A DNA stretch of 64,000 nt from Pseudomonadota bacterium (GTDB taxonomy: Bacteria; Pseudomonadota; Alphaproteobacteria; Rhizobiales; Rhizobiaceae): NCBI GenBank assembly GCA_023404095.1, contig JAEYDD010000023.1, forward strand, positions 59,473 to 123,472, written 5' to 3'. This document shows positions 1-8,526 of this stretch, in pieces. Under the pieces are notes generated by a model. The model saw only the letters and a program-made list of their open reading frames with translations, was not told the DNA's origin and made no database searches. Every line of letters begins with the position of its first letter. Position 1 is the stretch's first letter. The position numbers were made by a program, and so were the translations under genes.

Positions 1-1081
1 TGGTCAGGTGCTCGAAGGCCCAGCGGCCTTCCTCGCCGTTGAGCGGCCGGGCGCCGAAATGCTTGTAACCGGTGCGCAGTGCTTCCACCGCAAGCGCGGC
101 GTTGACGAGGCCGATATTGTAGTTCACCGCGCCGAATAGCTTCGGATCGCGCAGATCCGACTTGCCCTTGTCGAGGATCTCGGCCTTCAGGCGCTTGTGG
201 ATCTCGAAGTCCGTGCCGCCCGGATAGGGGGCAAGCGCCGAATAGCCGATCGCCGCCGCGCCGGCCGGGATGGCATCGGATTCCGACCCCGCCCAGACGT
301 CGCCGATGATGCGGTCGGCCGGAAAGCCGAACCGCTGCGCCGTCTTGAGTGCGACGACGGTGGAGACGCCCCAGGTGCGCAGGAAGATCCAGTCCGGCTT
401 CTGCTCACGGATCTGGCGCCATTGCGGCGACTGTTCATTGCCGGGATCGGCGACCGGGATCTGGATGTCCTCGAAGCCGTATTTCTCGGCGAGCACTTTC
501 ACGGCCGGCTGGCTGGCCCGGCCATAGGCGCTATCGTGGTAGACGGTCGCGATCTTCAGGCCCTTGAGCTTGTCGAAGCCGCCAACCTTCTCGGCGATGT
601 AGTTGATGCCGGTCGAGGCCTGGCTGTAGTAGCTGAAGAGCAGCGGGAAGGCATAGGGGAAGACCGTCCCGTCGACCGTCTCCGTCTTGCCGCCGGCCGG
701 ATCGATCAGCGGGATCTTGTCGGCTGCGGCCTTTTCGAGCAGCGCGTAGGTGGCGGGCGTGCCGTGCGTGAAGAAGAAGGCGAGCGGCGAGCCGTTCTTG
801 CCTGCCTTCACCCGTTCATACACTTCGACGGTGCGGTCCGGGCTCCATTCCGTCTCGAACTCTTCGTAGTCGAGCTTCACGCCCTCGATGCCGCCCTCGA
901 CTTCGTTGATGTAGCGGAAGTAGTCGCGCTCGCCCGCCCACCACAGTTCGCCGGAGGAGGCGTAGGCGCCGACGCGATAGGTCGGCAGCGGGATGTACTG
1001 GGTGACCTCGGCCGCCGAAGCGGGGGCGACGCTGGAGAATATGGTGCCGGCAAGAAGGACGGCGGCAAGCAAGCGTTTCAT
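1..1081 (-). CDS. LIV-type ABC transporter substrate-binding protein (C-terminus off window)
   Basis: This is the periplasmic ligand-binding subunit of a branched-chain amino acid/amide-type (HAAT) importer; 360 codons are visible and the C-terminus lies beyond the left edge. It starts with a typical Sec signal peptide (MKRLLAAVLLAGTIFSS..., cleavage after PASA, about residue 23). The body has features of periplasmic-binding fold type I receptors: an early FFTHGTPATY stretch, then IATVYHDSAYGRA and the segment DWIFLRTWGVS. It is the last visible gene of the livG-livH-livM series, 18 bases after livM, so it belongs to that operon. The ligand cannot be read from sequence; the linked flavin monooxygenase hints at something other than leucine. 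Family assignment is firm, substrate unknown. Confidence 0.9.
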   Translation of the reverse strand, partial: MKRLLAAVLLAGTIFSSVAPASAAEVTQYIPLPTYRVGAYASSGELWWAGERDYFRYINEVEGGIEGVKLDYEEFETEWSPDRTVEVYERVKAGKNGSPLAFFFTHGTPATYALLEKAAADKIPLIDPAGGKTETVDGTVFPYAFPLLFSYYSQASTGINYIAEKVGGFDKLKGLKIATVYHDSAYGRASQPAVKVLAEKYGFEDIQIPVADPGNEQSPQWRQIREQKPDWIFLRTWGVSTVVALKTAQRFGFPADRIIGDVWAGSESDAIPAGAAAIGYSALAPYPGGTDFEIHKRLKAEILDKGKSDLRDPKLFGAVNYNIGLVNAALAVEALRTGYKHFGARPLNGEEGRWAFEHLT

Positions 1082-1099
1082 GGGTCGAACTCCTGGGAT

Positions 1100-2152
1100 T
1101 TAAGAGGGGAAGAGACGACGGCGGGCATTTTGCGCACGCCGCAAACCGAGCAGTCGCGACAGCCCCTCCGGCTCCTTGATGAGGAACCAGATGATGAGGA
1201 TGCCGAAGATGGCCTTCTGGATGTTCTGAAGCAGACCCGCGTCGATGCGACCGCTGAAGAGGTATTGGAACAACCAGTCGAGGGCGAGCGGAAGCAGGCT
1301 GACAAAAGCCGCTCCGAGATAGGCCCCGCGGATGGTGCCGAGCCCGCCGATAATGATGATGAAGAGGATCTGGTAGGAGCGCGTCAGGCCGAAGCTCTGC
1401 ACGCTGGCCGATCCGAGATAGGCGAAGGCCCAGAGCGCGCCGGCGATGCCGAGGATGAAGCTGGAGACGGCAAAAGCCTGCAGCTTGGCGCGGAAGATCG
1501 GCACGCCGATCACCGCTGCGGCGGTGTCCATGTCGCGGATCGCCATCCAGTTCCGCCCCGTCTGGCTGCGGGTGAGGTTGAACGACAGCAGGGTCAGCAG
1601 CGCGACGATGCCGAGCGTCAGGTAGTATCGTCCGTGCGGACCGTTTGCATCCAGCCCCAGGAACGACAGGCCACGCGAGAGGGAAATGGTTGCCGACGAG
1701 TTGCCGTTGTAGAACCAGGGGAACTTGAGAAAAAGCCACTCGAAGAAGAACTGGGCGGCGAGCGTGCTGACGATCAGGTAGAATCCCTTGATGCGCGTCG
1801 AGGGGATGCCGAAGACAAGACCGACGAGACCGGCAATGACCCCGGCCACTACAAGTGCGAACGGCAGAGGCAGTTCCGGAACGCGAAGCTGCAGCGAGAA
1901 GGTGGCGTAGGCGCCGACCATCATGAACGCGCCGGCACCAAGCGAAAGCTGCCCGGCGTAGCCCGTCAGAAGATTGAGCCCGAGCCCCGCGAGCGACAGG
2001 ATCAGAAACGGCACGATGATCGCGTTGATCCAGTATTCCGAGGCGAGGAAGGGGGCGGAAAGAACGAGCACGAGTGCCGCCGCGCCGGCCACAACCTTCA
2101 GGCCCGTATTGTCCACCGGTTCGGCAGCGACGCGCAGATCTAACTCTGACAT
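1100..2152 (-). CDS. Branched-chain amino acid-type ABC transporter permease, LivM family
   Basis: Inner-membrane permease of a HAAT importer, 350 aa, the usual LivM length. It has about ten hydrophobic segments, the conserved GLGLNLLTGYAGQLSLG motif near residues 56-72, and an EAA-type cytoplasmic loop (GRNWMAIRDMDTAAAVIGV) that docks on the ATPase. The C-terminus ends in a basic tail after the last membrane segment. It follows livH by only three bases and precedes the binding-protein gene by 18, so all are co-transcribed. Substrate unknown. Confidence 0.93.
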   Translation of the reverse strand: MSELDLRVAAEPVDNTGLKVVAGAAALVLVLSAPFLASEYWINAIIVPFLILSLAGLGLNLLTGYAGQLSLGAGAFMMVGAYATFSLQLRVPELPLPFALVVAGVIAGLVGLVFGIPSTRIKGFYLIVSTLAAQFFFEWLFLKFPWFYNGNSSATISLSRGLSFLGLDANGPHGRYYLTLGIVALLTLLSFNLTRSQTGRNWMAIRDMDTAAAVIGVPIFRAKLQAFAVSSFILGIAGALWAFAYLGSASVQSFGLTRSYQILFIIIIGGLGTIRGAYLGAAFVSLLPLALDWLFQYLFSGRIDAGLLQNIQKAIFGILIIWFLIKEPEGLSRLLGLRRAQNARRRLFPS

Positions 2153-2155
2153 GGA

Positions 2156-3037
2156 TCAGACCCTTTCGATTTGCCGTTCGCCGAACAGGCCGGCCGGGCG
2201 GATGAAGAGGAAAACCAGCGCAAGCGCATAGGCGAACCAGGGGGTGATGCCGCCGCCGATGAAGGGGCCGATATAGGTCTCGGCCAGACTTTCGCCCGCG
2301 CCCACGATCAGCCCGCCGACAATGGCGCCGGCAATCGAGGTGAAGCCGCCGATGATCAGCACAGGAAGCGCCTTCAGCACGACCAGCGAGAGCGAGAACT
2401 GCACGCCCTGGCGCGCGCCCCAGAGCAGGCCTGCGACGAGGCCGACCAGGCCCGCCACGGCCCAGACGATCTGCCAGATCCGGTTGATGTCGATGCCGAG
2501 CGACAGCGCCGCCCGCGTATCGTCGGCCACGCCGCGCAACTGGATGCCGATGCGCGTACGGTTGAAGAGCAGCGAAAGGACCACGACGAGGGCAAGTGCC
2601 ACCCCGGCAGCGATCAGATCGAACTGGCTGACCATGATGTCGCCGAAGAAGATCGGAAGGTCGTCGATGCCGAGGTTCAGCGCACGGACCTGCGAGCCCA
2701 TGATACCCTGCGCCACGCCCTCCACGACATAAGACAGGCCGAGCGTCGCCATGAACAGCGTCATCGGACTGCGATTGGTGAGCGGGCGCAGTAGCAGCTT
2801 TTCGATGGCGATCGCCGTTGCGACCAGAAGCGCCACCGTCAAAGCGATCGCCCCGAAGGCGGGAACGCCCTGGTCGGTCAGCGTGACGAAGGTGAGCGCT
2901 GCGAAGAGAAGGATCGAGCCCTGCGCATAGTTGAAGACGCCGGACGCCTTGTAGATGAGTACGAAGCCGATCGCGACCAGCGAGTACATGGTGCCGGCGA
3001 GCAATCCGCCGATTAGCGTTTCCAGGAACATGCTCAT
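2156..3037 (-). CDS. Branched-chain amino acid-type ABC transporter permease, LivH family
   Basis: Partner permease of the LivM-like protein, 293 aa. The N-terminus (GGLLAGTMYSLVAIGFVLIYKASGVFNYAQGS) carries the LivH hallmark FNYAQGS. About eight hydrophobic helices follow, with an EAA-like loop near the middle (TRIGIQLRGVADDTRAALSLGI). Its start codon overlaps the stop of the ATPase gene upstream by four bases, implying translational coupling. It acts in the inner membrane as half of the transport channel. Confident family call; substrate not deducible. Confidence 0.93.
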   Translation of the reverse strand: MSMFLETLIGGLLAGTMYSLVAIGFVLIYKASGVFNYAQGSILLFAALTFVTLTDQGVPAFGAIALTVALLVATAIAIEKLLLRPLTNRSPMTLFMATLGLSYVVEGVAQGIMGSQVRALNLGIDDLPIFFGDIMVSQFDLIAAGVALALVVVLSLLFNRTRIGIQLRGVADDTRAALSLGIDINRIWQIVWAVAGLVGLVAGLLWGARQGVQFSLSLVVLKALPVLIIGGFTSIAGAIVGGLIVGAGESLAETYIGPFIGGGITPWFAYALALVFLFIRPAGLFGERQIERV

Positions 3038-3828
3038 GCGGCGCGCTCCGCGTGTTCTGTGCCGAGATAGGCGGCGATGACATCAGGGTTTTCCCGGATC
3101 GTGTCCGGAGGCCCGTCGGCGAGCTTGCGGCCGTAGTCGAGCACCACGACGTGATGGGCGAGCTTCAGGACGATGCCGATGTCGTGCTCGATCAGCACGA
3201 TCGTCAGCTTCAGCTCCTTGTTGAGGCGCGCGATGACAGCGGCGATCTCCTGCTTCTCGGCGGCGTTCATTCCGGCCAGCGGCTCGTCGAGCAGCAGCAG
3301 GCGGGGTTTCGCCGCGATGGCGCGCGCGATCTCCACCTTCTTTTGCACGCCATAGGGCAGGCTTCCGACGATGGTCGAGGCGTGACGGTCGAGATCGAAC
3401 AGCCGGAGGACCTCGTGCGCCCGCTCGCGGAAGCGTCGTTCCTCGCCGCGCGCCCGCGGCAGGCGGAAAGCCTCCTCGATCAGCGTCGCCCGCGAATGTC
3501 TGGAAAGGCCGGCAATCACATTGTCGAGCACGCTCATGCCGGAAAAGAGCGCATTGTTCTGGAAGCCGCGCCCGATGCCGCGTCGGGCGGCTTCCAGCGG
3601 ATGCATGCGGCGGAAATTCTCGCCTTCAAAAACGATCTCGCCCGATTCCGGAACGTAGACGCCGTTCAGGATATTGAGAAGCGAGCTTTTGCCGGCGCCG
3701 TTCGGACCGATCAGCGCGCAGATCTCCTGACGCTCGACCTGGAAGGTGAGATCCGAAATCGCCTTCACTCCCTTGAAGGACAGCGATACGCTTCTGATTT
3801 CAAGAGCGGGAGGCACATCCTTGCTCAT
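3034..3828 (-). CDS. ABC transporter ATP-binding protein, LivG family
   Basis: Cytoplasmic ATPase of the HAAT importer, 264 aa. Walker A is GPNGAGKS (residues 41-48), Walker B is RLLLLDEPLAG, and the H-loop is in IEHDIG. The ABC signature is the divergent LivG form, LPYGVQKKVEIARA, instead of LSGGQ. It is the first gene of the transporter part of the operon and overlaps livH. Only one ATPase is present here, whereas HAAT systems normally have LivG plus LivF; livF may lie beyond the left edge after the binding protein. About 130 bases separate it from the upstream monooxygenase gene. Confidence 0.92.
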   Translation of the reverse strand: MSKDVPPALEIRSVSLSFKGVKAISDLTFQVERQEICALIGPNGAGKSSLLNILNGVYVPESGEIVFEGENFRRMHPLEAARRGIGRGFQNNALFSGMSVLDNVIAGLSRHSRATLIEEAFRLPRARGEERRFRERAHEVLRLFDLDRHASTIVGSLPYGVQKKVEIARAIAAKPRLLLLDEPLAGMNAAEKQEIAAVIARLNKELKLTIVLIEHDIGIVLKLAHHVVVLDYGRKLADGPPDTIRENPDVIAAYLGTEHAERAA

Positions 3829-3959
3829 CTGTAGGGCTCCGTCGTTTCAAGGGCCGCAGGCACGGCTTTCCCTTCGCCAGAACCGCATGGCCATGGCGTC
3901 AGCTCCGTTTCTGCGTGGATTTGGCCAGCCGTTGCGTGAACTGCCAGCCTCGACATTTG

Positions 3960-5369
3960 TCAGGCGGCGTGGTCGGAGGCGGTTGCGGCGGCCTCTTCCC
4001 TTTTCACCCTCTCGATGTCCCTGAAGCGATGGGCGGGGTGGCTTTCGGGAAGATAGGGACCCTCGCCGAACAGCTTTTCACGAAGCGTGCCTTCCCGGTA
4101 ACCGGTGGCATAGACGCCGCGCTTTTGCAGTTCAGGCACCACATAGCCGATCACGTCGGCGAAGGTTTCGTGTGCCAGCGCATAGGCGAGGTTGAAGCCG
4201 TCGACATCGGTTTCCTCGACCCATTCCTGCAAGAGGTCGGCAATCGTACTGGGCGAGCCGACGAAGAGCGGGCCGAGACCGCCGATGCCGCCCCACTTTG
4301 CCAGTTCTTCTATCGTCCAGACCTTGTCGCCTTCGGCCAGATGCTCGACAGCCGAGATGATCGCGTTGGTCTCCACCTTCTTCACCGTATCGGCCGGCTT
4401 GTAGTGGCCGAAATCGATGCCGGTCCAGCCGGACATCAGCACTAGCGCGCCGTCATAGGAGGCATACTTGACGTATTCCTCGTATTTCGCCCGCGCCTTC
4501 TCGTCCGTCTCGTCGACGATGATCGTCGCCATGGCGTAGATGAGAACCTTCTTCGGATCCCGCCCCTGCGCGGCTGCGCGCTGGCGAATGTCCGACACAT
4601 AGGCGCGGGTCGCATCCTTCAGCGGCGTCGAGATGAAGACGCATTCCGCATGGCCGGCGGCGAATTGCTTTCCTGCGCCGGATGCGCCCGCCTGGAAGAG
4701 AACGGGCGTGCGCTGCGGCGAGGGCTCGCTGAGGTGATAGCCGGGAACGTCGAAGTACTTGCCCTTGTGGCCGATCTCATGGATCATTTTCGGATCGGCG
4801 AAGATGCCGCGCTCCTTGTCGCGGATGACGGCACCCTCTTCCCAGCTGCCTTCAAGCAGCTTGTAGAGGACTTCGACATATTCGGTCGCCACATCGTATC
4901 GGTTGTCGTGCGAGCGCAGTCCCCCCTGTCCGACATTCTTGGCGCCGCTCTCCAGGTAGGACGTCACGATGTTCCAGCCGACGCGCCCCTTGGTGTGGTG
5001 GTCTGCCGTCGAAAGCCGGCGCGCGAACGTGTAGGGATGCTCGAAGCTGGTCGAGGCGGTAATGCCGATGCCAAGGTGCTTGGTGGCCTGTGCGATCGGG
5101 TTCGCAAGCTGCAGCGGATCGTTGACCGGGATCTGCACGCCTTGCAGCAGCGCATTGTCGAGATTGCCCTTGTACACGTCGTAGTATCCAACGACATCGG
5201 CCACGAAGATCGACTCGAAGAACCCGGTCTCCAGCAGCTTTGCCAGGTCGGTCCAGTATTCGAGATCCCTGTATTCCCAGGACCGGTCCCGCGGATGCCG
5301 CCATAGCCCCGGAGATTGATGGCCCACGCAGTTCATCTCGAAGGCGTTGAAACGTATGGTTTTCGTCAT
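3960..5369 (-). CDS. LLM-class flavin-dependent monooxygenase (NtaA/SnaA/DszA type)
   Basis: Predicted FMNH2-dependent monooxygenase of the luciferase-like fold, 469 aa, matching the NtaA/SnaA/DszA/SoxA subgroup in length. Typical blocks are visible: ETGFFESIFVADVVGYYDVYKG near residues 45-66, GWNIVTSYLESGAKNVG, and FQAGASGAGKQFAA. The ATG at 5369 (MTKTIRFNAFEMN) is chosen because family homology begins there; the reading frame stays open about 42 codons further upstream without family-like sequence. These enzymes oxygenate organosulfur compounds, aminopolycarboxylates or similar, using reduced flavin from a partner reductase not seen nearby. Co-orientation with the LIV-type importer suggests the importer brings in the substrate. 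Exact reaction unknown. Confidence 0.9.
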   Translation of the reverse strand: MTKTIRFNAFEMNCVGHQSPGLWRHPRDRSWEYRDLEYWTDLAKLLETGFFESIFVADVVGYYDVYKGNLDNALLQGVQIPVNDPLQLANPIAQATKHLGIGITASTSFEHPYTFARRLSTADHHTKGRVGWNIVTSYLESGAKNVGQGGLRSHDNRYDVATEYVEVLYKLLEGSWEEGAVIRDKERGIFADPKMIHEIGHKGKYFDVPGYHLSEPSPQRTPVLFQAGASGAGKQFAAGHAECVFISTPLKDATRAYVSDIRQRAAAQGRDPKKVLIYAMATIIVDETDEKARAKYEEYVKYASYDGALVLMSGWTGIDFGHYKPADTVKKVETNAIISAVEHLAEGDKVWTIEELAKWGGIGGLGPLFVGSPSTIADLLQEWVEETDVDGFNLAYALAHETFADVIGYVVPELQKRGVYATGYREGTLREKLFGEGPYLPESHPAHRFRDIERVKREEAAATASDHAA

Positions 5370-5434
5370 GACCAGTCCCGGTTCATTGGATGTAGGGGCA
5401 CCGTAGAAGCTGTCACGGCATAAAAACAGAAAAT

Positions 5435-5449
5435 CTATCATTATTATAG
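5435..5449 (-). promoter_or_regulatory. Possible promoter and operator for the monooxygenase gene
   Basis: An AT-rich island 66-80 bases before the monooxygenase start contains an imperfect 15-bp palindrome (CTATCATTATTATAG, six of seven pairs match) that includes a TATAAT hexamer on the minus strand at 5443-5448. No good -35 element is visible at the expected spacing. A repressor or activator site overlapping a -10 box is inferred. Nothing else recognisable lies between 5450 and 5588. Confidence 0.35.
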
Positions 5450-5588
5450 AATTTATAGAGAAAGAAATTTTCGCGTAGCAACCCTCTCGCGGCACTTCGG
5501 CGGAAAAGACGACGCTTCCGTCTGGTGGCCTGCACGGCCGGACACTCTCGAAGCGGCGAACGCCGGAATGAACCCGTTGCGGCGCACC

Positions 5589-5775
5589 TCAGACTGCTAT
5601 CTGGAGGGTACCATAGCGGCTGATTTCACCCTCGATTTCCGCAATCAGCGTTTCAATGGCCGCATTGCGCGGCTTGCGCGCACGGCGTACCACGTAAGCG
5701 AGGTCTGCTGGCTTGGGGAAACGAGTGTCGACGATCTCCATGCCCGGCTGCAAAGCGTGATGCCAGGCCCTAACA
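5589..5775 (-). pseudogene. LysR-type regulator, C-terminal remnant
   Basis: The last ~60 codons of a LysR-family regulator with no N-terminus. The visible stretch (PGMEIVDTRFPKPADLAYVV followed by RRARKPRNAAIETLIAEI) is typical of the end of the LysR substrate-binding domain, with stop codon at 5589. There is no HTH and no upstream LysR sequence: the frame runs directly into phosphatase-like sequence (next entry). This looks like a deletion scar in which two same-strand genes were joined near 5770-5785. It is probably not expressed as a functional protein. Confidence 0.7.
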
Positions 5776-6116
5776 GTCGAGGGCGAGCCGGAGGCGTCCG
5801 ACGCTTCCGCCGGACGCAATGCATGCCGAGGCGATCGAGCAGGTCGAGCGATTGATGCACGCCGGTCACGGCAACAAGCTCGCTCGAATAGCGCGCGAAC
5901 AGCCGGCCATGCCAGACCTCGGGGAAATCGGGCGCGTAGGGGCGGCCCGATTTCTCGCTTATGCAGGCCATGTGGCGCGCCGTCGACATGCCGAGGAACA
6001 GGGCCCTCGGCTCCTCGCGCCGTCATCTCCGCGGCAAGCTCCTCGAGCGCGATCGTCTCGCTGTCGGCGATCACGCCGTCGAAATCGAAGATGACGAGCC
6101 GGGGACGCCTGAACGT
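5770..6116 (-). pseudogene. HAD-superfamily phosphatase, frameshifted and truncated
   Basis: Decayed haloacid-dehalogenase-like hydrolase. HAD motif I is intact (LVIFDFDGVIADSE, about 6063-6100), followed by IALEELAAEMTARGA. The homology then shifts frame near 6010-6020 and continues as PRALFLGMSTARHMACISE, then LFARYSSELVAVTGVHQSL and LLDRLGMHCV. It shifts again near 5812 to the motif II region SGGSVGRLRLALD, ending at a stop at 5770-5772. Motifs III and IV are missing. No ATG is found at the proper place; an ACG triplet stands near 6114-6116. It directly follows the aldehyde dehydrogenase gene, so it was probably the last gene of the sugar operon and may once have dephosphorylated a sugar phosphate intermediate. 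Confidence 0.75.
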
Positions 6117-6135
6117 CCCGGCCGCCGCCGCCTAT

Positions 6136-8517
6136 TCACTCGCCATAAGGCAACCAGATGGTTTTGACCTGGCAGGCCCGCCGGAGGAATTCACCGCCCT
6201 GCCCCTGGCGCGGATCGCGCCAGTCGCGCAGCCTGCCGTGATCGACCCAGGTCGTCTTCAGGTTGCCGGCAGAGGCTGCCTCGACCATGCTGGAGCCCTC
6301 GTCGCTGCCGCAGTACCAGACCGCGGCGACGTCGTCGTGCTCGGCAAGCGTCCTGGCCAGCACGTCGCGCTCGCCGGTGAGCAGGTTGACGACGCCCGCG
6401 GGAATGTCTGAGGTCTCGAACACCTGGTAGAGACGCGTCGCGACAAGAGGATGGCTCTGGGCGGCGATCGCGACGACCCGGTTGCCGAGTGCAAGTGCGG
6501 GCAGGATCAGCGACAAAAGCGACAGCAGCGGCGCCTCGTCGGCGGCAACGACGCCGATGGTGCCGTAGGGCTCGTTGACGGTCATCGTCACATGCCGCGA
6601 CTTCGTTGCCGTGACGGCGCCATCGAACTTGTCTGCCTGGGCCGCGTACCAGAAGGCGCGACGGATCGCCAGGTCCACCTCCTCCTCGGGCTTCGGGCTT
6701 GCCCCGGTTGCCGCGAGCGCCGACGCGAACTCGGCGCGGCGCTGGCTCAGGTTCTCGGCGAGGAAATAGAGCACCTGCGCTCGATTGTGCCCGGTGACAT
6801 TCCCCCAGCCCGTTGCCTTGTTCGCGGCTTCCACGGCATTGCGGACGTCCTTGCGATTGGCGAGGCCCGCCTGCCCGATCGCCTGGCCCGACTTGCCGAA
6901 GACGGTGTAGCTTTGCCCACCGTCGGGCCGGACCTGCTTACCACCGACATAGAGCTTCGCCGTCACGTCGATGTCGGGCCGATCGGCCTTGCCGGTAAAC
7001 GGCACGACCTGCGGCTGAAGCGCCGGCGCCGCCCTCGTCTTGCTGTTCTTGTCGGCGGGAATCGTCAGATACTCGAGCAGGCCGGAGCGACCGCCCTCGC
7101 GTCCGAAGCCGCTCTCCCGATAGCCGCCGAAAGGTGCTGCCGCATCGAAAAGGTTCGTCGCATTGATCCAGACGACGCCGGCCTTCACCCGCGCTGCCAT
7201 TTCGATGGCGCGGTTGACGTTCTCGGACCAGACCGAGGCGGCAAGCCCGTAGCGCGTATCGTTGGCTAGGGACACCGCCTCGTCGAGCGTTCGGAAGGTC
7301 AGGCTGGTGGCAACGGGCCCGAAGATCTCGACCTGTGACACGGTATGCGCCGGCGCCGTCCCGGTGAAGAAGCCGGGCGCGCAGAAGGCGCCGCGCTTCG
7401 GCAGGTCGACGGGGGCGAGATTGAGGGTTGCTCCCTCAGCCTCGCCGGTTGCAAGCAAGCCCTTGATGCGGGCGAGCTGCTTTTGCGAGACGACGGCGCC
7501 GATGTCCATGGTCTTGTCCAGCGGGTCACCCACGCGCAGGGTCGCCATGCGGCTCTTCAACTTCTCGAAGAAGCGTGGGGCAATGCCCTCCTGCACGAGG
7601 ATGCGCGACCCGGCGCAGCAGACCTCGCCCTGGTTGAACCAGACGGCATCGACCACCCCTTCCACTGCAGCATCGAGATCGGCATCTTCCAGCACGATGA
7701 AGGGTGACTTGCCGCCGAGCTCTAGACTGAGCTTCTTGCCCGAGCCGGCGATCTGGCGACGGATGATCCTGCCGACGTCGGTCGAGCCGGTGAACGCGAC
7801 CTTGTCGACGTCCGGGTGGCCGGCGATTGCCGCCCCCGTTTCGCCATCGCCGTGAACGATGTTGACGACGCCCGGCGGGAGGCCGATCTCGCTCAGGAGC
7901 TCTGCAAACGCACAGGCGGTCATCGGCGTGAGATCGGCCGGCTTGATGACGACGGTGTTGCCCGCCGCCAGAGCCGGTGCGACCTTCCAGGCCAGCATCA
8001 GCAGCGGGAAGTTCCAGGGAATGATCTGGCCGCAGATGCCGACCGGCGCATGGTTCGGAAACTCGTCGCCGACAAGCTCGGCCCAGCCGGCATGATGGTA
8101 GAAATGGCGGGCCACGAGCGGTATGTCGATGTCTCGCGTCTCGCGGATGGTCTTGCCGTTGTCCATGGTCTCCAGCACGGAGAAGAACCGCTCGCGCTTC
8201 TGGATGTGGCGGGCGATGGCGTAGAGAAACTTTGCGCGCTCGTGCCCGGAAAGCGCGGACCATTTCGGCAGCGCGGCCCGGGCAGCGCGCACCGCAGCGT
8301 CCACATCGCCGGCACTGCCCTTTGCGACCCGGCCGATCACCTCTTCGGTGGCCGGATTGGAGACCTCGATAAGATCACCCTCGGCTGCGGTGAACTTGCC
8401 GTTGATATAGTGGCCGAGACCGGCTGAGCGGGCTTGGAGCCAGGCCTTGACTTCGGAATTGCTTTCGGGAGCGGGGCCATATTCCATGGTTTGCATGATG
8501 TCCTTGATGGAAGGCAT
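6136..8517 (-). CDS. Two-domain aldehyde dehydrogenase (ALDH16-like)
   Basis: NAD(P)-dependent aldehyde dehydrogenase, 793 aa, much longer than the usual ~490. Residues ~1-490 form a complete ALDH domain with the PWNFPLLMLAWK region, the Glu motif LELGGKSPF and the catalytic Cys in NQGEVCCAGSR. Residues ~510-793 resemble a second, degenerate ALDH domain (RRAFWYAAQADKFDGAV, NEPYGTIGVVAADEAPLLSL) with no obvious catalytic Cys. This is the architecture of ALDH16-type enzymes. It lies nine bases after deoC, so it likely oxidises the aldehyde released by the aldolase, for example acetaldehyde to acetate. The substrate is inferred from context. Confidence 0.88.
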   Translation of the reverse strand: MPSIKDIMQTMEYGPAPESNSEVKAWLQARSAGLGHYINGKFTAAEGDLIEVSNPATEEVIGRVAKGSAGDVDAAVRAARAALPKWSALSGHERAKFLYAIARHIQKRERFFSVLETMDNGKTIRETRDIDIPLVARHFYHHAGWAELVGDEFPNHAPVGICGQIIPWNFPLLMLAWKVAPALAAGNTVVIKPADLTPMTACAFAELLSEIGLPPGVVNIVHGDGETGAAIAGHPDVDKVAFTGSTDVGRIIRRQIAGSGKKLSLELGGKSPFIVLEDADLDAAVEGVVDAVWFNQGEVCCAGSRILVQEGIAPRFFEKLKSRMATLRVGDPLDKTMDIGAVVSQKQLARIKGLLATGEAEGATLNLAPVDLPKRGAFCAPGFFTGTAPAHTVSQVEIFGPVATSLTFRTLDEAVSLANDTRYGLAASVWSENVNRAIEMAARVKAGVVWINATNLFDAAAPFGGYRESGFGREGGRSGLLEYLTIPADKNSKTRAAPALQPQVVPFTGKADRPDIDVTAKLYVGGKQVRPDGGQSYTVFGKSGQAIGQAGLANRKDVRNAVEAANKATGWGNVTGHNRAQVLYFLAENLSQRRAEFASALAATGASPKPEEEVDLAIRRAFWYAAQADKFDGAVTATKSRHVTMTVNEPYGTIGVVAADEAPLLSLLSLILPALALGNRVVAIAAQSHPLVATRLYQVFETSDIPAGVVNLLTGERDVLARTLAEHDDVAAVWYCGSDEGSSMVEAASAGNLKTTWVDHGRLRDWRDPRQGQGGEFLRRACQVKTIWLPYGE

Positions 8518-8526
8518 GGTCTTTCC

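Noticed and set aside
197..2143. Long plus-strand open frame (648 codons) opposite the binding-protein and LivM genes
   Set aside because: It lies antisense to genes with clear homology, has no domain-like sequence and is rich in Asp/Glu/Arg as expected from reading the opposite strand of GC-rich coding DNA.
816..3083. Minus-strand open frame of 755 codons through livM and livH
   Set aside because: It is out of frame with both permease genes, which have full-length homology; Arg/His/Pro-rich translation is a shifted-frame artefact.
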